Of a stretch of DNA of 64,000 bases, positions 33,479 to 42,579 are shown piece after piece (the first letter of the stretch is position 1; every line of letters starts with the position of its first letter). The position numbers were made by a program, and so were the translations under genes. Source of the stretch: Saccharothrix espanaensis DSM 44229 (GTDB lineage Bacteria > Actinomycetota > Actinomycetes > Mycobacteriales > Pseudonocardiaceae); the NCBI RefSeq assembly GCF_000328705.1, contig NC_019673.1, forward strand, positions 4,278,001 through 4,342,000, in the 5' to 3' direction. A model generated the notes under the pieces. It was not told the origin of the DNA. It saw only the letters and a program-made list of their open reading frames with translations, and did not search any database.

Positions 33479-34615
33479 GTGACCGGCCTGCACACCGACA
33501 TCCCCACGCGCGCCCAGGTGGACCGCCTGTTCACGACGAGAACGCCGGCCGGGGTGTCGCTCTACCTGCCGACCCGGCCCGAGTCCTCCGGCGACGCCGA
33601 GCGGATCGAGCTGAAGAACCTCGCCGGCGAGGCGGCCGACCAGTTGCGCGCCAACGGCGTGGAGCGGGCGGCGCTGGCGGCGGTCGAGGAGCAGCTGGCC
33701 GACCTGGTGGACGACGACGAGTTCTGGCGGTTCCAGGCGCGCAGCCTGGCCGTGTTCGTCACGCCCGAGTCGCTGACCACGTTCCGGCTGCCCAACCACC
33801 TGACGCCGGCCGCGGAGGTGTCCGACCGCTTCCACGTCAAGCCGCTGCTGCGCTCGATCACCTTCGCCCAGACCGCGTTCCTGCTGGTGCTCACCCAGGG
33901 TTCGGTGCGGCTGCTGGAGGTCGTGCCGGACCTGCGGCCCGCCGAGGTCGCCGTGCCCGGCCTGCCCCCGGACGTGGCGAGCGCGGTCGGCAAGTCCTCC
34001 ACCGCCGACCGGGCCCCGGCCGGCCGGGTGCAGGGCGGCGAGGGGCAGAAGGTCCGGCTGCGGCAGTTCGCCCGGCAGGTCGACCGCGCGCTGCGGCCGG
34101 TGCTGGCCGGGCACGACGTGCCGCTGATCCTCGCCTCGGCCGAACCGCTGGACAGCATCTTCCGCTCGGTGTGCAGCTACCCGGGGCTCGCGCCGACCGG
34201 CATCCCGGCGGGTGTCGGCGCCCCCGGCACGGCCTCCGCCGACAGCGAGCTGGTCGCCGCCGCCCGCGCCGTGCTGGACGGCGTGCACGCGGGGCAGCTG
34301 GACGAGCTGCGCGAGCTGTTCGAGCGGCGGACCTCGCAGGGCCGCACCGCCACCGACGTGTCGGACGTGGCCCGGCTGGCGACCATCGGCGCGGTCGACA
34401 CGCTGTTCGTCGACATCGACACCACCGTCCCCGGTTTCGTGGACGAGGAGACCGGCGCGGTCGAGTTCCGGGACACCCCGAACGCCGTCGACTACGGCGT
34501 GCTGGACGAGATCGCCCGCCGGGTCTGGCTCACCGACGGTCGCGTGCTCGCGGTGCGCCGGGAGGACGTCCCCGGCGGCGGCGAGGTCGCGGCCGTCCTG
34601 CGGTTCACGCCCTGA
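33479..34615 (+). CDS. baeRF-type (bacterial eRF1-like) protein
   Basis: The 378-residue protein has the layout of bacterial archaeo-eukaryotic release-factor homologues: an N-terminal half with VSLYLPTRP and FVTPESLTTFRLPN, a central LLRSITFAQTAFLLVLTQGSVRLLEV strand set, and a C-terminal eL30-like part with ATIGAVDTLFVDID and YGVLDEIARRVWLTDGRVLAVRRED. These proteins may act in ribosome rescue or hibernation; experimental roles are scarce. GTG 33479 has CGAGGAGGA upstream. The reading upstream of this start is not family-like. Confidence 0.72.
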   Translation: MTGLHTDIPTRAQVDRLFTTRTPAGVSLYLPTRPESSGDAERIELKNLAGEAADQLRANGVERAALAAVEEQLADLVDDDEFWRFQARSLAVFVTPESLTTFRLPNHLTPAAEVSDRFHVKPLLRSITFAQTAFLLVLTQGSVRLLEVVPDLRPAEVAVPGLPPDVASAVGKSSTADRAPAGRVQGGEGQKVRLRQFARQVDRALRPVLAGHDVPLILASAEPLDSIFRSVCSYPGLAPTGIPAGVGAPGTASADSELVAAARAVLDGVHAGQLDELRELFERRTSQGRTATDVSDVARLATIGAVDTLFVDIDTTVPGFVDEETGAVEFRDTPNAVDYGVLDEIARRVWLTDGRVLAVRREDVPGGGEVAAVLRFTP

Positions 34616-34643
34616 CCGGGTTCACGCCCCGACCGGGGTTCAC
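34602..34643. repeat. 17-base tandem repeat joining two convergent stop codons
   Basis: GGTTCACGCCCTGACCG (34602-34618) and GGTTCACGCCCCGACCG (34619-34635) are followed by a partial third copy. The first copy contains the baeRF-like stop and the partial copy enters the stop of the convergent hydrolase gene. Confidence 0.8.
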
Positions 34644-36367
34644 CGGGCCTCCACGAGCTGCCGGTAGCGCGCGGTGTCGTCGGCGGACCAGTCGGCCGGG
34701 GTGAGGACCTGCGCCCACGCCCCGGCCACCTCGACCGGCCCGTAGTGGTGGCCGTACCCGGGCGGCACGTCGGCGGCGAACACCATGTCGATGGTGAGCT
34801 GCCAGAACGTGACGGCGGGCAGCCAGGTCATCTCCGGGCTCACGTCCGGGCCGCGCGGCTCCTCCAGCCAGTCCGGCGGACCGGTCAGCAGGTCGGTCGA
34901 CCACCAGACGACCGGGTCGGAGGCGTGCTGGAGGTACACCACCCGGTGCGGCCCCCACGGGGTGCCCAGGTCGAGGTCGTCGGGCCGGGCGGCGAACCGC
35001 GCGGCGGCGCCGCCGTCGACCACCGGCAGCCGCTCGTCCGAGCCCGGCTCGCGGTCGGCGGTGAGCTGCCGCCACACCTCGGTCGAGTTCGGCGTGCCGA
35101 CCCACAGCGCGCCGGAGGTGCGGGTGGTCATGTCCTGCAACCCGCTGAACGCGGCCTGCCCGCCGAACGAGCCCAGGCTCTCGCCGAACGCGACCAGCCG
35201 CGGCCGGTGCTGCGCGGGCCGGCGCTGCCACGCCGCGTAGACCTGGTCGAACAGCTCCAGGCCGGCCGCGCGCGGGCTGTCGCGGTCGGCCACGAACGCG
35301 GCCCAGCTCGGCAGGTAGGAGTACTGGACCGCGGCGATCGCGGTGTCGCCGCCCTCGACGTACTCCAGCGCCTCGGCGATCGCCGGGTCCACCCAGCCGG
35401 TCCCGGTGGTCGTCGCGACGGCCAGCACCGCCCGGTCGAACGCCCCGGTGCGCTCCAGTTCGGCCACCACCAGCGCCGCGACCTCGCGCAGCGACCCGGC
35501 CGACGACAGCCCGCCGTACGCCCGGATGGGCGAGAGCGCGGGACGTCCGGTGAACGCCGTGAGCTGTTCAGCGCGCGGACCGCCCGCGACGAACGCGCGC
35601 CCCTCCTTGCCCAGCGACTCCCACCGCACCAGCGAACCGGGGCCACCCGACCGCTCGGCGGTGTTCGGCTGCTCCACGCCGGGGAAGTCGCCCTTGTCGG
35701 ACCGGGCGGCGATGGCGTTGACCACGGCGAGGAACCCGTTCACCAAGCCGCCGTTGACGACCAGCACGGTCATCACCGCCACCACGACGACCCCGGCCAG
35801 CCGGGCGATCCGCACCGGGACGTACCGCGCGCCCCACGTGCCCACCCGCCGTGACGCGGCCAGCAGCAGTCGGCCGACCTCGCGCAGCGCCGTCGCCACG
35901 CCGAGCGCGATCGCGAGCACCAGCCCGTAGTAGAAGTCCTCGTCCGCCCGCACGCCGACCAGCACGCGGACCTGCTCCTGCCAGTGCGCGCCCAGGCCCA
36001 GCGCGACCGGGACGTACACGCACGTCACCGCCCCGAGCGCGACGTTGCCCCGGTACCGCGCCAGCGGGGACCAGTCCGGGTGGTAGCCGATCCGGCGGAC
36101 CAGCCGGGCGACGCCGACCCCGATCAGGTAGCCGGTGGCCGTGCAGATGCCGGTGGCGACGCCTTGCAGGTACCAGGCGCGCGGCAGCAGCGACGGTGTC
36201 ATCGACCAGGCGAAGAACACCAGGGCGAACACCAGTCCGACGCTGCTCAGCGACCGGCGGTAGCGGACCAGGGCGTGGCGGACCGGGTTCGGGCGCGGTG
36301 CCTTCGAGACCTCGGCGGCTGCCGTGACGACCTCCCCGCTGGTGCCGCGGGCCGGTGCGAGCCACAC
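34640..36367 (-). CDS. Membrane-anchored alpha/beta hydrolase (Abhydrolase_9 family)
   Basis: The protein is about 575 residues. The N-terminal 200 residues hold five or so membrane helices (SVGLVFALVFFAWSMTPSLLP, GNVALGAVTCVYVPVALGL, VVVVAVMTVLVVNGGLV). The C-terminal hydrolase domain has the nucleophile elbow FGESLGSFGG, then an NSTEVW segment and HASDPVVWW with a likely catalytic Asp. The substrate is unknown; a lipid or wall ester is plausible from the location. The GTG at 36367 has no good ribosome site, so the true start could be a little downstream. Confidence 0.82.
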   Translation of the reverse strand: MWLAPARGTSGEVVTAAAEVSKAPRPNPVRHALVRYRRSLSSVGLVFALVFFAWSMTPSLLPRAWYLQGVATGICTATGYLIGVGVARLVRRIGYHPDWSPLARYRGNVALGAVTCVYVPVALGLGAHWQEQVRVLVGVRADEDFYYGLVLAIALGVATALREVGRLLLAASRRVGTWGARYVPVRIARLAGVVVVAVMTVLVVNGGLVNGFLAVVNAIAARSDKGDFPGVEQPNTAERSGGPGSLVRWESLGKEGRAFVAGGPRAEQLTAFTGRPALSPIRAYGGLSSAGSLREVAALVVAELERTGAFDRAVLAVATTTGTGWVDPAIAEALEYVEGGDTAIAAVQYSYLPSWAAFVADRDSPRAAGLELFDQVYAAWQRRPAQHRPRLVAFGESLGSFGGQAAFSGLQDMTTRTSGALWVGTPNSTEVWRQLTADREPGSDERLPVVDGGAAARFAARPDDLDLGTPWGPHRVVYLQHASDPVVWWSTDLLTGPPDWLEEPRGPDVSPEMTWLPAVTFWQLTIDMVFAADVPPGYGHHYGPVEVAGAWAQVLTPADWSADDTARYRQLVEAR

Positions 36368-36677
36368 CGGCGGCGAGGCCGGCCCGATGATGATCGCATC
36401 CTAGGTCACGGGGGTCTCCCCCGCTCGGCCCAGTCTGGCCACCCGTAAGGCCCAGTCGGCCGCGCGCAGTGCCGTGACACTTCCGCCAGGTGACCGTTCG
36501 GTCGGGTAAGCAGCAGCGAGTGCCCGCTGGCCGGGAAGATCCGCAGCCGCCCGCTGGGCCGGTAGCCGCTGCCGGCTCACCGGCGGCCTCTTCCCGCCGA
36601 GAGGTCGGTCCGGAGGGGTGATGGCCGGCCGCGGGCTGTGCCATCGTGGAGGGGGCGACGGGACGAGGGAGGCGTGC
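36368..36677. other. Intergenic region without supported gene
   Basis: This 310-base stretch separates the divergent hydrolase and small membrane protein genes. It should contain their promoters. No motif stands out. Confidence 0.4.
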
Positions 36678-36827
36678 GTGGCGCGCAAACGTGGGGGCGG
36701 GATGGCGCTGTACGTGGCGCTGGCGGTGGCGCTGGTCCTGTTCGTGCCGCCGCTGCGGGAACGGGCCGCCGACCTGATCGCCCCGCTGCTCGACCAGCTC
36801 AAGAGCCTCAACCCGTTGCGGGGGTGA
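36678..36827 (+). CDS. Small single-helix membrane protein
   Basis: This 49-residue protein has a basic start (VARKRGGG), one membrane helix (MALYVALAVALVLFVPP) and an amphipathic tail (RERAADLIAPLLDQLKSLNPLRG). GTG 36678 is chosen because GAGGGAGG lies five bases upstream. I do not recognise the family. Confidence 0.6.
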   Translation: MARKRGGGMALYVALAVALVLFVPPLRERAADLIAPLLDQLKSLNPLRG

Positions 36828-36849
36828 GGCTCCGCGCCGGCGGGCCCGG

Positions 36850-37659
36850 TCAGCCCAGGCCGCGGTCGTCCTGCTTGAGCGCGGTGTCGACGGTCAGCGC
36901 CGACGCCACGACCAGGCTCAGCAGCGGGTCCGGCAGCGGTCGGTGGATCTGGAGCACGTAGTTGTCGGCCGTGGTGAACATGGTCTTGGCGAAGCCCTCC
37001 CACGTCTTGGTGATCCGCGCGACCTCGGTTCCCGTGTGGTCGGAGATCGCGAAGTTCCACGCCCGCCAGTTCTCCGCCTGGATGCCGCCGATCCGGGCCC
37101 CGTCCCGCTCGAACGCGAACCGGATCCGGCCCACCGCGTTCTCCTGGCGGATCTCGCCGACCGGGGACCCGTCGGCGCGCTCGACGATCATCCGCGACTT
37201 CACGAACTTCGCCGGCCGGGTCAGCCGCAGCAGGGGGTGGCCGGCCGCGTCGCGCACCTCCAGCCGGTGGGTGAAGAACTGGTCGTAGCTGCCCAGGAAC
37301 CGGATGGCCTTCTTGAGCGCGCTCTGCCCGACCTGGACGACGCTGCCGAGCTGCCGGCCGTGCTGGTCGTGGACGGCGTACTCGTTGGCCAGTTCGATCA
37401 GCTTCACCCGCTGGTTGACCACCAGCACCGGCTCGGTGAACAGCGTCCCGCCGCCCGCTCCGACCTGGCCGACCCCGGCAGCGCGCTGCTGCGCCCGGAT
37501 CCGGTCCGGGTCCGGCGCGCCGTCGAGGGGCACCTCCCACGGGCTGCCGTCACCGGGCCGCTGGTGACGGGTCTGGTCGGTCCACCGCGCGCCGTCCCAG
37601 TAGCGCAGCACCGGTGAACCGGGCGCCTCCGGGTACCAGCCGGGCTGAGGGTTGGTCAT
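36850..37659 (-). CDS. DUF2510 protein with LURP-one/scramblase-like domain
   Basis: The 269-residue protein opens with the DUF2510 tryptophan motif (PGWYPEAPGSPVLRYWDGARWTDQT). A scramblase/Tubby-like C-terminal domain follows: FTEPVLVVNQRVKLIELANEYAVHDQHGRQLGSV, then RIRFAFERDG and NWRAWNFAISD. DUF2510 is a cell-envelope-associated module. The role is unknown; phospholipid binding is the family-level guess. ATG 37659 is preferred over earlier starts because homology begins there. Confidence 0.8.
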   Translation of the reverse strand: MTNPQPGWYPEAPGSPVLRYWDGARWTDQTRHQRPGDGSPWEVPLDGAPDPDRIRAQQRAAGVGQVGAGGGTLFTEPVLVVNQRVKLIELANEYAVHDQHGRQLGSVVQVGQSALKKAIRFLGSYDQFFTHRLEVRDAAGHPLLRLTRPAKFVKSRMIVERADGSPVGEIRQENAVGRIRFAFERDGARIGGIQAENWRAWNFAISDHTGTEVARITKTWEGFAKTMFTTADNYVLQIHRPLPDPLLSLVVASALTVDTALKQDDRGLG

Positions 37660-37989
37660 GTTCGGCACGGTACCTCCGGCGCGCGCCGCCGGGGTTGTGC
37701 CGCGGACCACGCCGGTCCGGTACGGGCGGATCGTCACTGTTCGTCATCGCCTGGTGGGATTCACCGCCGGACTGCTCCATCAGTGGCCCGCCTCCCGGGC
37801 CCACCGGTCCGGGGAACGATTCCACGAGTGCGCCGGGTATCCGTCGACCGGGATTCGGGAAAGGGGAAAGGGGTTGGCCGGGTGACGGGCCGGCTTTCGC
37901 TGGATCCAGAGTTGACCGTTGCCATTCACCGGACAATTCGCTACCTACGATCAGGTGTATCGCCTGCACCCCGGGTTCAGTATGTTCAC
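37660..37989. other. Intergenic region with a candidate promoter
   Basis: This 330-base region separates two divergent genes. TTGCCA (37919-37924) and TACCTA (37942-37947), 17 bases apart, form a plausible sigma-70-type promoter for the rightward small membrane protein. A longer reading of that gene from GTG 37882 would place the promoter inside the coding part. Confidence 0.45.
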
Positions 37990-38412
37990 ATGATTGTGGA
38001 AGGTGGAATCGGCACCCGGCGGAGTGCCCGGTGGTCGCGGTGGTCCGCGCCCTGGGTGCTGCTGGTGGGTTTCCTCTACCTCTACCTGGCGATCTGCGCG
38101 ACCGACGACGTCGCCGGCACCCCGGTGCCCACCACGGTCGTGTCGATGGCGGCACCGTCGCCCACCGACCACCACCACGGCACCGCCGACGGGTTCGGCG
38201 TGCTGATCCGGCACTCCGACTGCTTTTTGCTGGTCGGCGGGGATCTGTTCGCCGGTGCGCTGCTCCTGCTCGCGCTGTGGCTGTGCCCGGACCTCGCGGC
38301 GCGCCCGGCGACCGGCCAGGGCCCGCCCGGCGTCGGCCGCACCCGCCCGCCGCCGCTGATCGGCGCGGGCGGGCGGGAGATCCTGCTCTCGCTGTGCGTC
38401 GCCCGGACCTGA
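37990..38412 (+). CDS. Small two-helix membrane protein with His-rich loop
   Basis: The 140-residue protein has membrane helices at about residues 18-38 (WVLLVGFLYLYLAICA) and 80-100 (LVGGDLFAGALLLLALWL), separated by a loop with DHHHG and DVAGTPVPTT. The layout recalls small actinobacterial DUF6153-like proteins, but the match is weak. The His cluster may bind metal. The start is uncertain (ATG 37990 or GTG 37996), neither having a strong ribosome site. Confidence 0.5.
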   Translation: MIVEGGIGTRRSARWSRWSAPWVLLVGFLYLYLAICATDDVAGTPVPTTVVSMAAPSPTDHHHGTADGFGVLIRHSDCFLLVGGDLFAGALLLLALWLCPDLAARPATGQGPPGVGRTRPPPLIGAGGREILLSLCVART

Positions 38413-38693
38413 CCGACCTTTTCCCGTGACGTTCCCGGCCGCCCCTCGGCGGTACCGGACCTGTTCGCGCGTTTCCCCGACACCGCCCGCCGACCGCCTT
38501 GCGCGGATTGCCGCCGGCCGTTGTTCCGGGACCCGCCGTGCGCGGACGACCGCGATCCCGTCACATCGCCACTGGCTGCCCTCCGCTGTGTGAGGGCATT
38601 GTGCCGCCGCACCCCCGGTGCGCCCCTTTTCGCGCTGGTTGCTGTTGCAATCGTCCCTGCGCTCAGGTCCTGAGCACGATTCTTGGAGTTCGC
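38413..38693. other. Leader region of the SbnA-like gene
   Basis: This 281-base region has no separate gene. CGCACC-CCC-GGTGCG forms a small hairpin around 38610-38625. Just before the start the in-frame triplets read C-C-C-N-R-P-C, a cluster of cysteine codons, but no stop or ribosome site makes it a leader peptide. Confidence 0.4.
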
Positions 38694-39833
38694 ATGGCAC
38701 ACGTCCCGCATCCCTGCACCGGCCCGGACGGCCGCCTACCGACCGTGTTGGACACCGTCGGCACCACCCCGATGATCGGTCTGCGACACCTGACCCGGAC
38801 GTCCGACGCGGCCGTGGTCGTCAAGCTGGAGCGGTGCAACCCCGGCGGCAGCATCAAGGACCGCCCGGCCTGGTACATCGTGCGCCGCGCCGAGGAGGAA
38901 GGTCTGCTGCGGCCCGGGGGAACCGTCATCGAGTCCTCGTCGGGCAACTTCGGCATCTCCCTGGCGATGATCGGCGCGGCCCGCGGCTACCGGGTGATCG
39001 TCATCGTCGACCCCAAGGTCACCGCGACCAACCTGGCGATGCTCCAGGCGTTCGGCGCGGAGGTGATCGTCGTCCACGAGCAGGACGACACCGGCTCCTA
39101 CCACAAGACCCGCATCGCGCTGGCCAACCAGCTGCACCGCGAGATCGCCGGGTCCTTCCGGCCCGACCAGTGCTTCAACCCGCTCAACTCGCTGGCCCAC
39201 TACCACGGGACCGCCGTGGAACTGGTCGACCAGACCGGGCCGGGGCTCGCCGCCGTGGTGGCCACCGTGAGCACCGGCGGCCAGCTCGGCGGCATCTCGC
39301 GCTACCTGCGCGAGCACGTGCCGGACGTGCACGTGGTCGGGGTGGACGCGGTCGGCTCGGCCGTGTTCGGCGGCGACTCGCACTCCTACCTGATCCCGGG
39401 CGTCGGCCTCGGGTGGACGCCGGCGAACCTGGACGACCTGTCCCGGCTCGACTCGGTGTACAAGGTCTCCGACGAGGACGCCTTCGTCGCGTGCCGCGTG
39501 CTGGCCCGCGCCGAGGGGATCCTGGTCGGTGGCTCGACCGGGGCGGCGCTGTGCGTCGCCCTGCGGCTGGCCCGGGAGCACGGGGCGGGTCGCTCGGTCG
39601 CGCTGCTGGCCGCCGACAGCGGCGAGCGCTACCTGCACACGATCTACAACGACGACTGGATGAAGGAGCACGGGCTGACCCTCGACACCTCGCCGGACGA
39701 GCTGCACCGCCGGGCCGAGGACCTGGTGCCGCACAGCACCGAGCCGGTGGAGACCGCCAACTACCGGCCCGAGCTGGCCGGCGAACTGGGCTCGCCGCAC
39801 GCGCCGGCCGACCTCGGCCGGCCGGCGTCATGA
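38694..39833 (+). CDS. SbnA-like PLP-dependent beta-replacement enzyme
   Basis: The 379-residue fold-type II PLP enzyme has Lys55 in NPGGSIKDR, the phosphate/substrate loop ESSSGNFGISLA in place of the cysteine synthase TSGNTG, and the SbnA-like stretch VDPKVTATNLAMLQAFGAEVIVVHE. STGGQLGGISR and GGSTGAAL complete the site. SbnA joins O-phosphoserine and glutamate to give ACEGA, the precursor of 2,3-diaminopropionate; its oxidase partner SbnB is not in the window. A plain cysteine synthase is the alternative. ATG 38694 has TTGGAG upstream. The stop overlaps the MFS start (ATGA). Confidence 0.78.
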   Translation: MAHVPHPCTGPDGRLPTVLDTVGTTPMIGLRHLTRTSDAAVVVKLERCNPGGSIKDRPAWYIVRRAEEEGLLRPGGTVIESSSGNFGISLAMIGAARGYRVIVIVDPKVTATNLAMLQAFGAEVIVVHEQDDTGSYHKTRIALANQLHREIAGSFRPDQCFNPLNSLAHYHGTAVELVDQTGPGLAAVVATVSTGGQLGGISRYLREHVPDVHVVGVDAVGSAVFGGDSHSYLIPGVGLGWTPANLDDLSRLDSVYKVSDEDAFVACRVLARAEGILVGGSTGAALCVALRLAREHGAGRSVALLAADSGERYLHTIYNDDWMKEHGLTLDTSPDELHRRAEDLVPHSTEPVETANYRPELAGELGSPHAPADLGRPAS

Positions 39834-41077
39834 CCACCGGTGTCGAGCGCGGGGCGTGGTCGATCCCGGCGTTCCGCCGGCTGTGGCTGGCCAACACCGC
39901 CGACGCCTGGGCGGTCTCGCTGCTGCCGGCGGCGGTGACCTTGGCGCTGGTGCACCAGGGTTCCGGCGCGACCGTGCTGGGGCCGGTGCTGGCGGCCAAG
40001 ACCGTCGGGTTCGTGCTGGCGACCGTGCCCGGCGGCGTGCTGGCCGACCGGTGGTCCCGGCGCAAGGCGATCCTCCTGGCGTGCCTGGTGCGGGTCGTCG
40101 CCGCGCTGGCCCTGCCGTTGGCGTTGACCGGGCCGAGCTGGGGCAGTGTGCTGTGCGTGTTCCTGGTCGGCGCGGGGGAGGGGGCGTTCCGGCCCTCTTA
40201 CCAAGCCATGGTGGGAGACCTGGTCCCGGAGCGGCAGCGGCAGTCGGCCAACGCGCTGTCCACGATCACGTTCCGGCTGGCGCTCGTGCTGGCACCGGGA
40301 GTGGCCACCGCGGCGGTGATCTGGGTCGGGCCGTGGGCGGTCTTCCTGCTCACGGCCGCGTTGTGGTGCCTCGTCGCGCTGGCCGCGCGGGGGTTGCCGG
40401 AGCACGAGGTGTCGGGGGTCCGTGCGGACGAGTCGTTCGGGCAGCAGTTCATGGCCGGCGTGCGCGAGGCCCGACGTCACCGCTGGTTCGTCGCGGGACT
40501 GGTGATGCTGGTCTTCGTGCTCGCGGTGGGGGAGGCGTCGCAGATGGTGCTGCTCCCGGTGATCAGCCGGGACCGGTTCGGCACCGACCTGGTGTTCGCG
40601 GCGGCGCTGACCGGGTACTCGATCGGGGCGCTGGCCGGCGGTGCGGTGATGACGCGGTGGACACCCCGGTCGCCCGGCCTGGTCGCGGTGTCCGGACTGG
40701 CCCTGTACGCGGGGATCCCGCTGGCGTTGGCGCTGTCGTCGGACGCCTGGCCGGTGGTCGGCGCGTACGTGCTGGCCGGGGTGGGGATGGAGTTGTTCAA
40801 CGTCCCGTGGTTCAGCGCGGTCCAGCGCGAGGTCCCGCCGGAGCTGCAAGCCCGAGTGTCCTCTTTGGACTTCATGGTCTCGTACTCGATGAGCCCACTG
40901 GGCCTGGCGCTGCTGCCGCTGGTGGTGGAGGCGTCCGGCGTGCAGCACGCCCTGGTCGGCACGGCGGTGGTGGTGCTGGTCGCGTGCGTCGGCACGTTGG
41001 CCGTGCCGGGCATGACCCGCTTCCGCACCGGTGCGCCGTCCGCCGCACCTGTTCCGGAAGGCAGCCGCTCTGGGTGA
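39830..41077 (+). CDS. MFS transporter (enterobactin-exporter/DHA-type)
   Basis: The 415-residue, 12-helix transporter has the first cytosolic loop motif GGVLADRWSRRKAILLA, a GAGEGAFRPSYQAMVGDLVPERQRQSANAL segment typical of EntS-like and DHA exporters, and WTPRSPG in the second half. The 4-base overlap with the SbnA-like gene means the two proteins are made together, so the exporter probably moves the product of that enzyme or a peptide containing it. Confidence 0.87.
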   Translation: MTTGVERGAWSIPAFRRLWLANTADAWAVSLLPAAVTLALVHQGSGATVLGPVLAAKTVGFVLATVPGGVLADRWSRRKAILLACLVRVVAALALPLALTGPSWGSVLCVFLVGAGEGAFRPSYQAMVGDLVPERQRQSANALSTITFRLALVLAPGVATAAVIWVGPWAVFLLTAALWCLVALAARGLPEHEVSGVRADESFGQQFMAGVREARRHRWFVAGLVMLVFVLAVGEASQMVLLPVISRDRFGTDLVFAAALTGYSIGALAGGAVMTRWTPRSPGLVAVSGLALYAGIPLALALSSDAWPVVGAYVLAGVGMELFNVPWFSAVQREVPPELQARVSSLDFMVSYSMSPLGLALLPLVVEASGVQHALVGTAVVVLVACVGTLAVPGMTRFRTGAPSAAPVPEGSRSG

Positions 41078-41089
41078 TGCGCTTGTCGG

Positions 41090-41119
41090 CGTGCCCGGTC
41101 ACCGCCGTGACCGGGCACG
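41090..41119. terminator. Perfect 13-bp hairpin between convergent genes
   Basis: CGTGCCCGGTCAC (41090-41102), loop CGCC, and GTGACCGGGCACG (41107-41119) lie between the MFS gene end and the PIN_8 gene end. Confidence 0.9.
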
Positions 41120-41136
41120 TCGACGCGGTGGGCAGA

Positions 41137-42477
41137 TCAGTCCTCGTGCTCCTCGAAGTTTTGGTTCGGGTCCGGCGAGACGATCATGTAGCGCAGCCGC
41201 ACACCTGATCGTTCGGCAATCGCCATGCCGCGGCGATTGTGGTCCGTGTCGATGGCCTCGCCGGCGGGCGTCAGGAGGACGACGATCGGCATGTCGAGCG
41301 GCGGGTCGATGGCGTCCATGGCGGCCCACAACAGAGTCTGGAAGTCGCGTAGTGGTCCCCAGAACAGGTAGTGGGTCGAGCGGCCGTCGGTGACGCGGCA
41401 ACCGGGCGGCCTGGCGCGGAGCGAGCCGGGCACGAACGTCCATCCGTCCCCGCACACCGCGCGGATGAGTGACGCAGGTCCGCGGATCGGGTCTGCTACC
41501 GTCGTCCAGTAGTCCAGGTAGTCCTCGACGTCCCGTCCCCAGGACGTCAGGACCCGTGCGACCTCGTCGGCGGACTTCGGGTCGACCTCCACGTCCAACG
41601 AGTTCGCGTGGCGGAGCAAGTCCTGTGGTTGCACCATGAACAGCCGTCGGCCCGTGCGTTCGCGGAACTCCACGGACAGTTCGTGCCGCGGGCCGCGCAG
41701 CTCGTCACGTGAGCGTTCCCACCAGTCGTCCTTCGTGTCGCTGGTGACGAACAAAACGTCGCACTCACGGCCGGCGGCCTCGCACAGCAGTTGCTCCCAC
41801 ACCAGGTAGTCGCCTACGCGGAGGTCGGGGTCCTTGTCGTGATCGAGGTAGCCGGGCGGCTGCTGGTCGCGGATGCGGGATTCGGCTTCGCGCAACGCCT
41901 TTTCGTGCTCCTCGGACGGTAGGGGCGCTCCGATGCGCCGGGCGAGGAGTTCGGACAGGCGGGTGAGGACGTGGTCCTTGTCGGTGTCGTACGTGTGGGC
42001 GGAGGCGTCGGTGTCGGTCTGCCGGTCGATGGCCTGGCGCACGGTTGTGAACGCGCGGTCCAACTCGGCTCGCAGGTCGTCGCGCAACTTGTCGGGCAGG
42101 GCCGACTTCTTGGCCCACACCGAGATGGCGTTCTCCGCGGACCGGGAGGACTTCTCCAGGGTCGCGGTGGCTTCCCGGGCGGCGTCGCGCAAGGCTCCGA
42201 GGACCGAGTCGCGGTTGCGCCAGAATTCGCGCATCGCCTGGTGCGGGACCCACAGGTGGTCGCCGATGCGGTCCATCACCGAGAGCAGGTCGTCGCGGGC
42301 GCCGGTGTTGTACCGGTAGAGGTTGAGCAGGACGTTGGCGTCCAGCACGACCAGGCCCTCGGCCAGCGCGCGCTGGTAGTCCTCTGTCTGCGGCGTCCGG
42401 TACTGCTCGAAGCCCTCGAAGATGTCCCCTTGCGGCGGGGTGGTGTCTGCTCCCACTGCGGCCCCCTGGTCGATCAC
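41137..42477 (-). CDS. PIN_8 (DUF4935-type) nuclease-like protein
   Basis: The 446-residue protein has an N-terminal PIN-like half: LVVLDANVLLNLYRYN near residues 43-58 with the first acidic residue, WVPHQAMREFWRNRD with a Glu, a long helical insertion with HTYDTDKDH, and the second acidic cluster around CDVLFVTSDTKDDWWER. The C-terminal 120 residues are an extra domain ending DPNQNFEEHED. PIN_8 proteins are candidate RNases and are often seen as lone or defence-associated genes. No antitoxin is adjacent. The ATG is 42477-42475. Confidence 0.8.
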   Translation of the reverse strand: MIDQGAAVGADTTPPQGDIFEGFEQYRTPQTEDYQRALAEGLVVLDANVLLNLYRYNTGARDDLLSVMDRIGDHLWVPHQAMREFWRNRDSVLGALRDAAREATATLEKSSRSAENAISVWAKKSALPDKLRDDLRAELDRAFTTVRQAIDRQTDTDASAHTYDTDKDHVLTRLSELLARRIGAPLPSEEHEKALREAESRIRDQQPPGYLDHDKDPDLRVGDYLVWEQLLCEAAGRECDVLFVTSDTKDDWWERSRDELRGPRHELSVEFRERTGRRLFMVQPQDLLRHANSLDVEVDPKSADEVARVLTSWGRDVEDYLDYWTTVADPIRGPASLIRAVCGDGWTFVPGSLRARPPGCRVTDGRSTHYLFWGPLRDFQTLLWAAMDAIDPPLDMPIVVLLTPAGEAIDTDHNRRGMAIAERSGVRLRYMIVSPDPNQNFEEHED

Positions 42478-42579
42478 CGGATCTTAGCCCGGTTGTCCCC
42501 GTACGTTCCGCCCTACTGCGGGCTGCGCCTTTCCCTCCAAGCTCGATCGGCGGGGGTTCACGTCGGGAAGGCGGCGCAC

